The notes: generated by a model from the letters alone, not told the origin. Positions 8,488-16,330 are shown, counted from the first letter of the stretch. The stretch is DNA of 64,000 nt from an uncultured Psychrosphaera sp. (GCF_947500655.1 NZ_CANMSK010000003.1:186001-250000), one strand, 5' to 3'. Program-made: numbers and translations.

Positions 8488-10596
8488 ATGAAAAAATGGA
8501 CATTATTTGCTGCAGCTATTGTAGTATCCGGCGGGCTTCTCGCTTGGAATGCGGGTTGGCTACCAATGCAAAAATCTAACGAAAACTTAGCTTATGTGCC
8601 TGCAGATACTGCATACTACTTTGGCGGTACTTCCACAGATGCAATGGCTGAGTTTGCTAAAGATTATCCGATTATGCCGACATCTCCTAGCCAATCAAAA
8701 GTGTGGGAAACACTTTTAGGCGAAATATCTGCAGATCAAGAAAACTCTCCTAAGCTTCGTTTTTTTACTCATTTAATGAATAAATATAATGACTTTAGTG
8801 AAGGAACAATGGGCGAACTAGCTGCATTTAGTGGTATATCACTAACGGGTTCTTTTGCTTTCTATAGTGATGGCATCATGCCAGTTCTACGCATGGATGT
8901 TGCTAATGAAGATGTATTTAATGCATTAATTGAAGATGCAGTACAAAGCAGCGAATGGCAATATGAATGGCAAGACTTAGGTGCATTCAAAGCTCGTACC
9001 TGGAAATTAACCGCCAATGATAAAGAAGATGAAGCTTACTTAGCTATTTCTAATCATCAAGGTAATGTGGTTATCACCTTTGTAACTAATAAAGATGACT
9101 TAATGGCTAAACAACGTCGTTTCGGTATTGTTAAACCAGAAATGTCATTAGCGACTAGCTCAACGGTTAAAGATTTAAAAAATCGTTATAGCTACACTGA
9201 CGACATGATTGGTTTCATTCAATTTGACCAAATTGCTCAAGCAATATTATCGCCAGAAAGTAATAGCCTAGGCCGTGACTTACTAACTTATTTACCTCAA
9301 GACCAGTTTGGTCAATTCCAAGGAAGCATAACAGCTGAATGTAGAGCTGAGTATGGTCAACTTGCTGATTCAATGCCACGTTTAGTAATGGGTTATCAAT
9401 CTTTAAACATTAATAACAGCGGTATGGAGTTTGATATGCACTCAGCATTAGAGCTAACAAATACAGATGTTGTTACTGAGCTACAACAAATGCAGGGGCA
9501 TTTACCACTACATAGTACAATGTCTAGAGATAAAATTTTTGCGTTTGGTTTAGGTGTAAATGCCGATAACATAGGCTCTGCAGTTACTGCATTATGGACA
9601 CAATTCACTAACGTAGAATATAATTGTAGTGAATTACAAATAGTTCAAGGCATGGCACGTGCGCAAAACCCAGCTATGTTAGGTATGATGACAGCAATGG
9701 CTCAAGGCGTTCAAGGTGTTGGTGTATCATTATTTGATATTACTATGAGCGACGATAATCCAATGCCAGGAAATATAGACGTTATAGCAAGCATCGCAAC
9801 TGAAAACCCAACTACATTATTAAATATGGCAAAAATGTTACCGTTTTTCGCTGATTTAACTTTATCTGACGATGGTACTCCAGCAGTATTAAACTTACCT
9901 ATGTTGCCACCTTCAATTGAATTTAAAGCTGCGATTAAAGGCAAACATCTGGTTGTTTTTTCTGGTGAAGAATCAACAAAAATTGCTAATGAACAGACTA
10001 GTGAATCAATTGAAGCTAACGGTTTAATGAGCGTGGCATTGAACTATCGTAAAATTGGAGATTTAATCACTTCCAACACATTCAATAGTTTATCGTCAAA
10101 CATGGGTGGTGTTGATGCTTGTATGCAACAATATGAAATGGCTCACATGTTTAATAGCTTACAGATGGATATGAGTATGGTTACTAGTGTAGAAATGGAT
10201 GGCATAGTAACAAAATATGCTGGCAGTATGGATAAGCCTGTAGCTAAAAGTAGCCAGTTAGTTGGTAAATACCGCGTTGAATATATGGATGAAAATTGTG
10301 AATGGACAGGTACCACAATCGACGATATAAAAGCTGACGGCACAGGTTATTACGAGTCTAAGTCTGACAATAACTCGTGTAACTTATATGAATCAAACTA
10401 TTCATGGGTTAAAAAAGGTAATACTTTAGAACTTGAAGGTACTGACCAAATCCGTGAAGCATGTGATCAAGAATTCAATGAGGCGACTCAGGAAACTTAC
10501 ACATGCCATTTAATGAACGTAGAAGCTGATAGCTTTCAGTGTTTATTTGACCCAGCGACAGATTACACTAGCTTGTCTCGTTACACGCGTATGTAA
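8488..10596 (+). CDS. Hypothetical membrane-anchored envelope protein, 702 aa
   Basis: No family is firmly recognised. The N-terminus (MKKWTLFAAAIVVSGGLLAWNAGW) is a signal peptide or signal anchor. The mature part opens with 'YVPADTAYYFGG', resembling the first strand of DUF3352-like exported proteins. The body is a repeating alpha/beta pattern rich in Met, Asn and Ser. The last 110 residues contain several cysteines (Cys672 region, 'NSCNLYES', 'TYTCHLMN', 'FQCLFDP') and look like a separate small disulfide-bonded beta domain. TTAGGA precedes the ATG. It is monocistronic, ending at the terminator it shares with gloA. An Alteromonadales-type lineage-specific protein is the best description. 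Confidence 0.6.
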   Translation: MKKWTLFAAAIVVSGGLLAWNAGWLPMQKSNENLAYVPADTAYYFGGTSTDAMAEFAKDYPIMPTSPSQSKVWETLLGEISADQENSPKLRFFTHLMNKYNDFSEGTMGELAAFSGISLTGSFAFYSDGIMPVLRMDVANEDVFNALIEDAVQSSEWQYEWQDLGAFKARTWKLTANDKEDEAYLAISNHQGNVVITFVTNKDDLMAKQRRFGIVKPEMSLATSSTVKDLKNRYSYTDDMIGFIQFDQIAQAILSPESNSLGRDLLTYLPQDQFGQFQGSITAECRAEYGQLADSMPRLVMGYQSLNINNSGMEFDMHSALELTNTDVVTELQQMQGHLPLHSTMSRDKIFAFGLGVNADNIGSAVTALWTQFTNVEYNCSELQIVQGMARAQNPAMLGMMTAMAQGVQGVGVSLFDITMSDDNPMPGNIDVIASIATENPTTLLNMAKMLPFFADLTLSDDGTPAVLNLPMLPPSIEFKAAIKGKHLVVFSGEESTKIANEQTSESIEANGLMSVALNYRKIGDLITSNTFNSLSSNMGGVDACMQQYEMAHMFNSLQMDMSMVTSVEMDGIVTKYAGSMDKPVAKSSQLVGKYRVEYMDENCEWTGTTIDDIKADGTGYYESKSDNNSCNLYESNYSWVKKGNTLELEGTDQIREACDQEFNEATQETYTCHLMNVEADSFQCLFDPATDYTSLSRYTRM

Positions 10597-10667
10597 TATA
10601 AGTTAGCTTTTATAATTGTGTAGCTTTCATGGTTACACATGATATAAAAACAATAGGCTTTATATAA

Positions 10668-10707
10668 AAACGGCCCATAAATCTTATGATTTATGGGCCG
10701 TTTCTTT
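10668..10707. terminator. Bidirectional rho-independent terminator
   Basis: Perfect 16-bp stem AAACGGCCCATAAATC / GATTTATGGGCCGTTT with a TTAT loop, then TCTTTT. It lies between the convergent 702-aa protein gene and gloA. Confidence 0.93.
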
Positions 10708-10720
10708 TATCTACAAAAAA

Positions 10721-11248
10721 CTACTGAGCAAGAATAATATCTGTTATACCTTCGGCAGATAAAACTTCAATCCAATAACCGTCAGGGTCTTTAATAAACG
10801 CCAAACCTTTCATTGAACCATCATCAGGCTTCTTAACAAACTCCACATCATATTTAGCAAAACGTTCACAGGCAGCGTAAACATCTGGCACACTAATACC
10901 AATATGACCAAAACCACGTGGGTCTTCATTACCACTATGGTAGCCAGCAAAGTTCTCGTCTTTTTCACTGCCCCAGTTATGCGTTAATTCAATTAACGCA
11001 GGACGGCGGAACACCCACTCAGCTTTAGCTCTGTCATCACCTGTAGGTAACTCCTGCTCGTAGCCAAGGAAGTAAAGCGTAAATTCCATAGCAGGAAAGT
11101 CATACTTACCTAAAAGTTTCATACCTAATACGTTTTGATAAAACTCTAAAGACGGTTTTGGATCTTTAATACGCAACATAGTTTGTTGCATAACATAGCC
11201 ATCAGTAGCTTGAGCTACCTGTTCTGCTGATTCGTTATAGTTAGACAT
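10721..11248 (-). CDS. gloA: Lactoylglutathione lyase (glyoxalase I), long form
   Basis: Converts the methylglyoxal-glutathione hemithioacetal to S-lactoylglutathione in the cytosol. The 175-aa product is of the longer form resembling the eukaryotic enzyme: '[18 protein letters not shown]', '[11 protein letters not shown]', '[16 protein letters not shown]' and '[13 protein letters not shown]' follow human GLO1 almost word for word. The four metal ligands are Gln22, Glu in LIELTHN, His in GFGHIG and Glu in YWIEVL. This form typically uses zinc, whereas the 135-aa E. coli type uses nickel. About 85 bp upstream of the start lies a heptamer repeat tract (11334-11382) that could affect the promoter. 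Confidence 0.95.
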   Translation of the reverse strand: MSNYNESAEQVAQATDGYVMQQTMLRIKDPKPSLEFYQNVLGMKLLGKYDFPAMEFTLYFLGYEQELPTGDDRAKAEWVFRRPALIELTHNWGSEKDENFAGYHSGNEDPRGFGHIGISVPDVYAACERFAKYDVEFVKKPDDGSMKGLAFIKDPDGYWIEVLSAEGITDIILAQ

Positions 11249-11333
11249 TGAAATCCTTAAGGAAAGTTATAAATCTGAATAGGATGTTAAGGATAAAAGC
11301 AGGCCGTGTAAAATTTAATTTTTAGTTGCAAGT

Positions 11334-11382
11334 TTCGAGATTCGAGATTCGAGATTCGAGATTCGAGATTCGAGATTCGAGA
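11334..11382. repeat. Heptamer tandem repeat, TTCGAGA x 7
   Basis: Seven perfect head-to-tail copies of TTCGAGA (49 bp) followed by a partial TT. The period of 7 makes it slippage-prone and it lies about 86-134 bp upstream of the gloA start codon. It is outside any coding frame. Confidence 0.95.
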
Positions 11383-11418
11383 TTGATGTGACCTCGTAAA
11401 AGTAGACACGGGGTTAAT

Positions 11419-11502
11419 TTAATTCAGCCATTTATCCATTTTATTTTCGGCTTCAATATTAGACACAGTTTCACCACGACTTATTGCCTGCTCTCCTTTC
11501 AG
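11419..11502 (-). pseudogene. C-terminal remnant resembling a type II antitoxin
   Basis: Minus-strand frame reads LKGEQAISRGETVSNIEAEN then KMDKWLN and stop: 27 residues. The 'GETVS..EA...M.KWL' ending is like the C-terminus of small ribbon-helix-helix (ParD-type) antitoxins. An in-frame stop lies just upstream and no toxin is adjacent, so this would be a decayed fragment. The match is by eye and short. Confidence 0.3.
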
Positions 11503-11548
11503 TAATTACGTTCTAACAATTTAAATATCTAAATGACATTTAGAATAT

Positions 11549-11569
11549 TTAATTTTGTTCTGACCCGTT
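11549..11569 (-). repeat. GGGTCAG-AAAATTAA motif, copy 1
   Basis: On the minus strand this reads CGGGTCAGAACAAAATTAAA. A close copy lies at 12323-12342, in the same orientation, on the other side of the 161-aa protein gene. Similar words recur near small transposase-linked repeats in other gammaproteobacteria (general knowledge, not checked here). Confidence 0.5.
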
Positions 11570-11601
11570 ATATTTCGTTTAAGCGTTATATTTCGTTTAA
11601 G
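11566..11601. repeat. 18-bp perfect tandem duplication
   Basis: CGTTATATTTCGTTTAAG occurs twice with no gap (11566-11583 and 11584-11601), just downstream of the stop of the minus-strand gene at 11631. A recent slippage or recombination product is likely. Confidence 0.9.
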
Positions 11602-11630
11602 TAACTTGTAAACCTTCATTTTATTTCGTT

Positions 11631-12113
11631 TTATTTCTTCATCGGCTTGCTAGCTATACCAACACTCTGGTACTTCTTAATCAGTAATAAGCTATCTCTT
11701 AACCTCTTTCCTGCAACAAGGATAAAGTCGTTTTCCAATTCGTCTATTACAACAAGGTAATCATTACCCACCTGATAACGGATTAAAAAGTCTGAATAAC
11801 CAGATTCCCTTATAATTGGAGGATGAAGTTCACTCTCAAAACAAGAAGTTCTAGTTGACCTAAATGCTTCAACAAACCTTGAGGACGTTCCTTTTAATAG
11901 TTCCTTAATTTCAAAAACTAACCCGCTATCTGAACAGAATTTTTTCGAACCACACATATCTTGACGCTGATAAGTTCGCTTTACTTCCGCAATAGCCACT
12001 ATTTTTCCAGCACTCATCGCCTCAAAAAAATGATCTCGAAAGCGCTCTTCGTCTCTTAGCTGGCAAGAAAATGAATCACAAGTAACTAGCAGTAAAATTA
12101 ATATTTTTCTCAC
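11631..12113 (-). CDS. Hypothetical secreted protein, 160 aa
   Basis: No family recognised. I prefer the GTG at 12113 because AAGGGT lies at proper distance upstream and the product then opens with a compact signal peptide (VRKILILLLVTCDSFSCQ). An ATG at 12131 would add six residues and lacks a ribosome site. After the signal segment come 'RFRDHFFEAMSAGKIVAIAEV', a cysteine pair (MCGSKKFCSD) and a third cysteine (TSCFES) in a mixed alpha/beta region. The signal is near a lipobox (SFSC) but not a good one. Part of the accessory island with the TIR gene upstream (same strand, about 250 bp away); it may be a cassette-like passenger. Confidence 0.55.
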   Translation of the reverse strand: MRKILILLLVTCDSFSCQLRDEERFRDHFFEAMSAGKIVAIAEVKRTYQRQDMCGSKKFCSDSGLVFEIKELLKGTSSRFVEAFRSTRTSCFESELHPPIIRESGYSDFLIRYQVGNDYLVVIDELENDFILVAGKRLRDSLLLIKKYQSVGIASKPMKK

Positions 12114-12322
12114 GTTGTACCCTTGAAACATAAAAAAGTTGTAGAATCACTTCAACAGCCCAAATTAATGAAAAACATAGTTCCTGTAACAAATTCTAAG
12201 CGCTTTTCTCGCACTATGTAATGCATTTGGATCTCATAAAACCGGCCATTTTCTTAAAAAAAGAATTATTCTACAGCCTCAACGCAGCTATCAACTGAGT
12301 AGCAATCTAGCGCGTCTTTGGG

Positions 12323-12345
12323 TTTAATTTTACCCTGACCCGCTT
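12323..12345 (-). repeat. GGGTCAG-AAAATTAA motif, copy 2
   Basis: On the minus strand reads GCGGGTCAGGGTAAAATTAA, near-identical to the copy at 11549-11569 and in the same orientation. It sits 15-37 bp downstream of the stop of the TIR gene. Confidence 0.5.
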
Positions 12346-12359
12346 TATTTATTATAACC

Positions 12360-13142
12360 TCATTCTATTTGCCTAGGAATAAACCTATAAAACTTCTCAT
12401 CACTTGCATGCATAACTTCAATTAGATTAAGTTTTTTACCCTGTTTTTCCGATATTTCAAGTACATAGGGAAAACCAGGGGATAATGGCCGTTGCCTTTC
12501 AAAATATAAGGCATTTGCCCAATTTCCATTTGTAAGCTGAGCAACTTTTTCTTGGAAGCGTCCTTGAAACATAGGAGCTCCTTTTTCCCATCTCCCAAAA
12601 TCCGCTTCTTCGTTAGAAACTAAAATAGCAAAACGTGATTGCGGTGCCATATATGTCATTGCACGTATTTCTATGTTAATTTTATCAGCATTTTTACTAA
12701 TAAATGCTCTTACATTTTCATATGTCTGTTGTGATATATCAGGCTGTTCATTATTCTGATTTATAACATCAACCATTTGCCTAAAAGCTACTTCTAAGCC
12801 CTTACCAAATAGATCGATATATGAAGTTTGTAAAAGGATAGCTGGCATTAAGCAATCGTCCAACTTGATTGGAATTAGTTTCAAATCGCCTCTGGTCGCT
12901 TTCAACAATGCATTTTGCCATTCCAAATCAACCATTTTACTTTGAAGGCTATGTTTACTTACGAAAAAGAAAAAGTACTTAGTTTGGTCTAACCCCTTAT
13001 TCATCGAAGCTATAATTCCATCGCCCGGCTGTATAGACCAATCGTCAAAGAATATATTTTCTGACGAAAACACACTTGCCAGTTTATTAGCCAAAGGCTT
13101 TACGACATCTTTGTCATTATGATTGTAACTTAGAAAGATCAT
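12360..13142 (-). CDS. TIR-domain protein with unassigned C-terminal half
   Basis: The 260-aa product begins with a TIR domain (about residues 1-115): 'MIFLSYNHNDKDVVKPLANKL' (strand A and box 1-like), 'IFFDDWSIQPGDGI' (BB loop), 'YFFFFVSKHSLQS' (strand C) and 'MVDLEWQNALL'. Its Glu74 is where bacterial NAD-cleaving TIR enzymes have the catalytic glutamate. Residues about 130-260 ('FGRWEKGAPMFQGRFQEKV', 'ALYFERQRPLSPGFPYVLEI') match nothing I recognise. Bacterial TIR proteins are often NADases or cyclic-ADPR-type signal makers in phage defence (Thoeris ThsB and others). No ThsA or other partner is adjacent. A ten-copy hexamer tract lies 146 bp upstream of the start. Confidence 0.85.
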   Translation of the reverse strand: MIFLSYNHNDKDVVKPLANKLASVFSSENIFFDDWSIQPGDGIIASMNKGLDQTKYFFFFVSKHSLQSKMVDLEWQNALLKATRGDLKLIPIKLDDCLMPAILLQTSYIDLFGKGLEVAFRQMVDVINQNNEQPDISQQTYENVRAFISKNADKINIEIRAMTYMAPQSRFAILVSNEEADFGRWEKGAPMFQGRFQEKVAQLTNGNWANALYFERQRPLSPGFPYVLEISEKQGKKLNLIEVMHASDEKFYRFIPRQIE

Positions 13143-13287
13143 CCAGACTCCAAGAGGTTATAACATGTTTATAGCGAGCGAATTGCGTATTTTCTACCGA
13201 GTCATAGCTCACTTTCCTGAATCACTTATTTTTACCAGAGTAGTTAACTAATTGCTAGAGAAAGTAATTGGCATATAAAGCTGTAAT

Positions 13288-13347
13288 GCTTTTGCTTTTG
13301 CTTTTGCTTTTGCTTTTGCTTTTGCTTTTGCTTTTGCTTTTGCTTTT
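13288..13347. repeat. Hexamer tandem repeat, GCTTTT x 10
   Basis: Ten perfect copies of GCTTTT (60 bp). A 6-bp period keeps reading frame but can change spacing in a promoter. It lies 146 bp upstream of the TIR gene start on the opposite (template) side. Confidence 0.95.
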
Positions 13348-13515
13348 AATTCTCCATCACAAAATCACTTCGTTAAATATTATTTTTTATAAAATTCGAA
13401 GCATGGATGCTGAGAAAGGACTGTTTGTCAGGGACGACTTTTCAGTCCGTTTTTATAAACAAAAATAACTATTTAATGAAGTATTAGATTTTGTTTGGAA
13501 GCGGCCTTTTTCGCC

Positions 13516-13606
13516 TACCTTTTTTGGCTGTTGAAAAAAGGTATGGTCGCCGAGGGGCGAAACCTTAGAGTTCAACCAAATACGATGTCACTGTAATCAC
13601 ACAAAA
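13516..13606. repeat. Intergenic direct repeat, copy A (short form)
   Basis: Shares with 13618-13760 the segments GGCTGTTGAAAAAAGGTAT and CGCCGAGGGGCGAAACCTTA plus about 35 bp of following sequence with few mismatches. CCTTTTTT/AAAAAAGG at its start can pair as a hairpin. It lacks the about 50-bp internal segment of copy B. Confidence 0.85.
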
Positions 13607-13617
13607 AAAAGAATACA

Positions 13618-13760
13618 CCGCCTTTTTGGCTGTTGAAAAAAGGTATTGTTCACATCATGGATGATGGGATGCCATCAATACAGGGATGTTTTCTTGATGA
13701 CCGCCGAGGGGCGAAACCTTAGAGTTCAGCCAAATACAATGTCACGGTAATAGCACAAAA
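13618..13760. repeat. Intergenic direct repeat, copy B with extra hairpin-forming segment
   Basis: Second copy of the element at 13516-13606, with about 50 bp more in the middle (about 13648-13700). The extra part contains the palindromes CATCATGGATGATG and CATCA..TGATG. Looks like a noncoding mobile or REP-like element rather than a gene remnant. Confidence 0.8.
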
Positions 13761-13773
13761 CAAATTACCCCTT

Positions 13774-13792
13774 AAAAGGCTTCCAGCCTTTT
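13774..13792. terminator. Small hairpin downstream of MFS gene
   Basis: AAAAGGCT-TCC-AGCCTTTT hairpin just past the end of the minus-strand MFS gene. No good T tract follows on the minus strand, so termination is only possible. Confidence 0.35.
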
Positions 13793-13808
13793 AGGAAAAA
13801 AACAAAAC

Positions 13809-14993
13809 TCACACCCGCGCCCGAATATGCTCCGTCTGACTCGGATTATCAGGTATTAAACGACTACCAATTAAACTTAAAACAGCAAAACCTGTTCCTA
13901 CCAAAAACACTAACATATGTGAATGTAACCAAAGAAAACCAAGTAAAACTGGAATAATTACAGCGGCAATATGATTGATGGTAAAGCTCACGGATGCCGT
14001 TGCTGCAATGTCTTGTTTATCAGCAATTTTTTGAAAGTAAGTTTTAATCGCTATAGCTAAAGCAAAAAACATGTGATCAATAATATATAAACCTGCGGCT
14101 ATATTGGCATTTTCAACAAACGCATAACCGGTAAATACTAAGATTAATCCAACGTATTCAAACGTTAAGGTATTACGCTCACCAACTATTCCAACCCACT
14201 TGCCAATTTTTGCGGCAAAGAACAGGTTAAAAATATAATTAACACCAAACAAAATACTAATTTCGCTAACACTATAACCAAATTTCTCTACCATCATAAA
14301 CCCAGCGAACACCACAAATATTTGTCTACGAGCGCCACTTAAAAACGTGAGTAAGTAATACAACCAATAACGTTTTCTAAGGAAAAACTTTTTGTGCTGA
14401 GTATGTGGCTGCTCAAATTGAGGAAAGTGCCACGCCATCCAAAGCACAACTAAAAATCCGATAATGCCCGCTAATAAGTAAGTGGTTTCATAACTTATGC
14501 TTAACTGCCCCATAAGCAACCAAATGCCAGCAAAAGCGATTAATGAAGCAAAGGATTTAACCGCCAATTGCTTACCCATAAAGTGTGCTGTTTCTTTTTT
14601 ATCTAACCACTGTAACGTTAAGCTTTGTTGGATAGTCTCGTAATAATGAAAGCCAACTGACATGATAAACGTAGTGATAAACAAACCATATTCAGATGGG
14701 AAATAGCCCGTTACCGCAACACCTATACTTAATAAACCAAGGGATAAAATAGCGAACTTTTGCTCTTTGATAACAATCAAAATATAAATAGCGGTGAAGG
14801 CTAAAAATCCGGGAATTTCCCGAATAGACTGCAACATGCCAATTTCAGCACCAGTAAATGCAGCCTTTTCTACCACAAAGTTATTTAATAGCGTCATCCA
14901 TACTTGGAAAACAAACGGCATAGTGAATGCCATAACCAGTAAAAACAGTTGTGGTTGGGTGGTATTTTTAAGCAGTTGTTGAATTTTAGTCAT
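13809..14993 (-). CDS. MFS transporter
   Basis: Inner-membrane transporter of the major facilitator superfamily; substrate not deducible. The 394-aa product has about 12 hydrophobic segments, with the basic mid-loop between the two six-helix halves around residues 195-212 ('PQFEQPHTQHKKFFLRKRYW'). Length fits a 12-TM MFS protein. The second half has 'GARRQIFVVFAGFMMVEKFG', which suggests a family known mostly from marine gammaproteobacteria. It stands alone next to the accessory island, with no linked enzyme or regulator to suggest a substrate. Confidence 0.85.
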   Translation of the reverse strand: MTKIQQLLKNTTQPQLFLLVMAFTMPFVFQVWMTLLNNFVVEKAAFTGAEIGMLQSIREIPGFLAFTAIYILIVIKEQKFAILSLGLLSIGVAVTGYFPSEYGLFITTFIMSVGFHYYETIQQSLTLQWLDKKETAHFMGKQLAVKSFASLIAFAGIWLLMGQLSISYETTYLLAGIIGFLVVLWMAWHFPQFEQPHTQHKKFFLRKRYWLYYLLTFLSGARRQIFVVFAGFMMVEKFGYSVSEISILFGVNYIFNLFFAAKIGKWVGIVGERNTLTFEYVGLILVFTGYAFVENANIAAGLYIIDHMFFALAIAIKTYFQKIADKQDIAATASVSFTINHIAAVIIPVLLGFLWLHSHMLVFLVGTGFAVLSLIGSRLIPDNPSQTEHIRARV

Positions 14994-15105
14994 GGTGCGA
15001 CAAACTTATTGTGAGTAGTTAATAGCCAACAATGGCCTGAACTCTAGTGTGCCACAGAACTGTTACCTTATTGAGATAAAATTCAAAATAATTCTCAGAC
15101 ACAAA

Positions 15106-15139
15106 AAAGCCGCCTAGCTATTAACTTGGCGGCTTTATT
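15106..15139 (-). terminator. Rho-independent terminator of ppaC
   Basis: Stem AAAGCCGCC / GGCGGCTTT around a 13-nt loop; on the minus strand it is followed by a T run. It lies 20 bp past the ppaC stop codon. Confidence 0.88.
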
Positions 15140-15157
15140 TATAAAATGATATTAGGT

Positions 15158-16078
15158 TTAAGCAAACCCATCTTGTAGTGGTGGAACAACTTGTTTTTTA
15201 CGGCTTAATACGCCATCGACCCAAAACTTATTGTCGGTTAATTTAGCGTTAAATGCTTTTTCAATAATAGAAGTATCATCACTTACTACTAAGAATTCAG
15301 AACCTTCTTTCATAATGTCAGTTAATAACAACATAACCGTATGGCGCTTACCTTCTTGTTTTAACTTAATAATGTCAGCTTCTAAGTCCGCTTTCATTTC
15401 ATCAAAAATAGCTAGGTCGATAACTTCTAGTTGACCGATCCCTACTAAGTTACCGTTCATATTAAAGTCTTTAAAATCACGTAGCACTAAGTCACGTGCT
15501 GGCGTGCCTTCAACTGCAGATTTTACTTTAAACATTTCCATACCTAAATCTAACGGATCTGAAATGCCAGCAATTTCAGCTAATGCTTCAACACATTTAA
15601 TGTCAGCTGTCGTACAAGTTGGTGATTTATAAAGAACCGTGTCACTTAAAATGGCACACATCATGGCACCAGCAATGTCTTTTGGAATTGCTACATCATG
15701 AAAGTCATACATCATTTTAATAATAGTATTGGTACAACCAACCGGACGTACCCATATTTCTAACGGTGTTGATGTGGTGATATCACCAAGTTTGTGATGA
15801 TCAACAATGCCTAAGATTGTAGCTTGGTCGATATCATCTGGCCCTTGAACGCGATCAGAATGGTCAACAATATAAAGGCTCTCACCGGCATAACTTGTTT
15901 TAAGTTCAGGTTGTTCAAAACCAAACTTATCCAAAATGAAAAGCGTTTCAGGAGAAAGTTCGCCTAAACGAGCTGGCACAGTAGGCTCACCTAATGTTGT
16001 TTTTAAATAAGACAACGCAATTGCTGAACAAATTGAATCTGAATCTGGGATCTTATGACCCACTACATAATTTGGCAT
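15158..16078 (-). CDS. ppaC: Manganese-dependent inorganic pyrophosphatase (family II)
   Basis: Hydrolyses pyrophosphate to phosphate in the cytosol. The 306-aa product has the DHH-type N-terminal domain with metal ligands in 'GHKIPDSDSI' (His8, Asp12, Asp14), 'YIVDHSD' and 'GIVDHHKLG', and the DHHA2 C-terminal domain with the substrate-binding 'SRKKQVVPPL' near residue 296. Family II enzymes are found in Firmicutes and in a number of marine gammaproteobacteria such as Vibrio and Shewanella relatives. AAGG lies upstream of the ATG. It is a single gene with its own terminator. Confidence 0.96.
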   Translation of the reverse strand: MPNYVVGHKIPDSDSICSAIALSYLKTTLGEPTVPARLGELSPETLFILDKFGFEQPELKTSYAGESLYIVDHSDRVQGPDDIDQATILGIVDHHKLGDITTSTPLEIWVRPVGCTNTIIKMMYDFHDVAIPKDIAGAMMCAILSDTVLYKSPTCTTADIKCVEALAEIAGISDPLDLGMEMFKVKSAVEGTPARDLVLRDFKDFNMNGNLVGIGQLEVIDLAIFDEMKADLEADIIKLKQEGKRHTVMLLLTDIMKEGSEFLVVSDDTSIIEKAFNAKLTDNKFWVDGVLSRKKQVVPPLQDGFA

Positions 16079-16330
16079 ATCAAACCTTAAAAATTAAATG
16101 TTGCGCCAGTCGACCCAAATTAATGGCAAAACTAGTGGCAATAAAACTATTGCACGGAATTATAAACGGTTTTTTATAAAATTCGAGTCTTGAATTAAGT
16201 AATAACCTAATCAATTCACCACTGTTTTACTATATATTAGAAAACTAAGATTAAGTTATACCAATATCAGCTTTATTTTTGCTTAATTTATCATTAGATT
16301 AGACAGCTGATAGTAAATCCATTGGCACAC

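Larger units (their letters stand above)
11249..11630. other. 382-bp repeat-rich intergenic region at island edge
   Basis: Between gloA and the 161-aa secreted protein gene. It holds a seven-copy heptamer tract, a C-terminal antitoxin-like remnant, a GGGTCAG..AAAATTAA motif and an 18-bp tandem duplication, each listed separately. No intact gene is visible. Confidence 0.7.
13143..13808. other. 666-bp noncoding region with hexamer tract and duplicated element
   Basis: Between the TIR gene and an MFS transporter gene. Contains a GCTTTT tract (13288-13347), two copies of an about 90-140 bp element (13516-13606 and 13618-13760) and a small hairpin (13774-13792). The 66-codon frame over the hexamer tract reads as a poly-leucine run and is not taken as a gene. 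Confidence 0.8.

Noticed and set aside
12360-13142. Complete Thoeris system
   Set aside because: A TIR protein alone is not enough; no ThsA-like NAD-binding effector is encoded nearby.
12132-13200. Possible integron attC sites around the TIR and hypothetical genes
   Set aside because: No matched core sites with the expected spacing could be found, and no integrase is in the window.
13268-13468. 66-codon frame reading as a poly-leucine run
   Set aside because: Produced by the GCTTTT repeat; no ribosome site and no sensible protein after the run.
13383-16186. Exact 17-bp match TTTTTTATAAAATTCGA at 13383-13399 and 16170-16186
   Set aside because: AT-rich and short; may be chance, with no other shared sequence around it.
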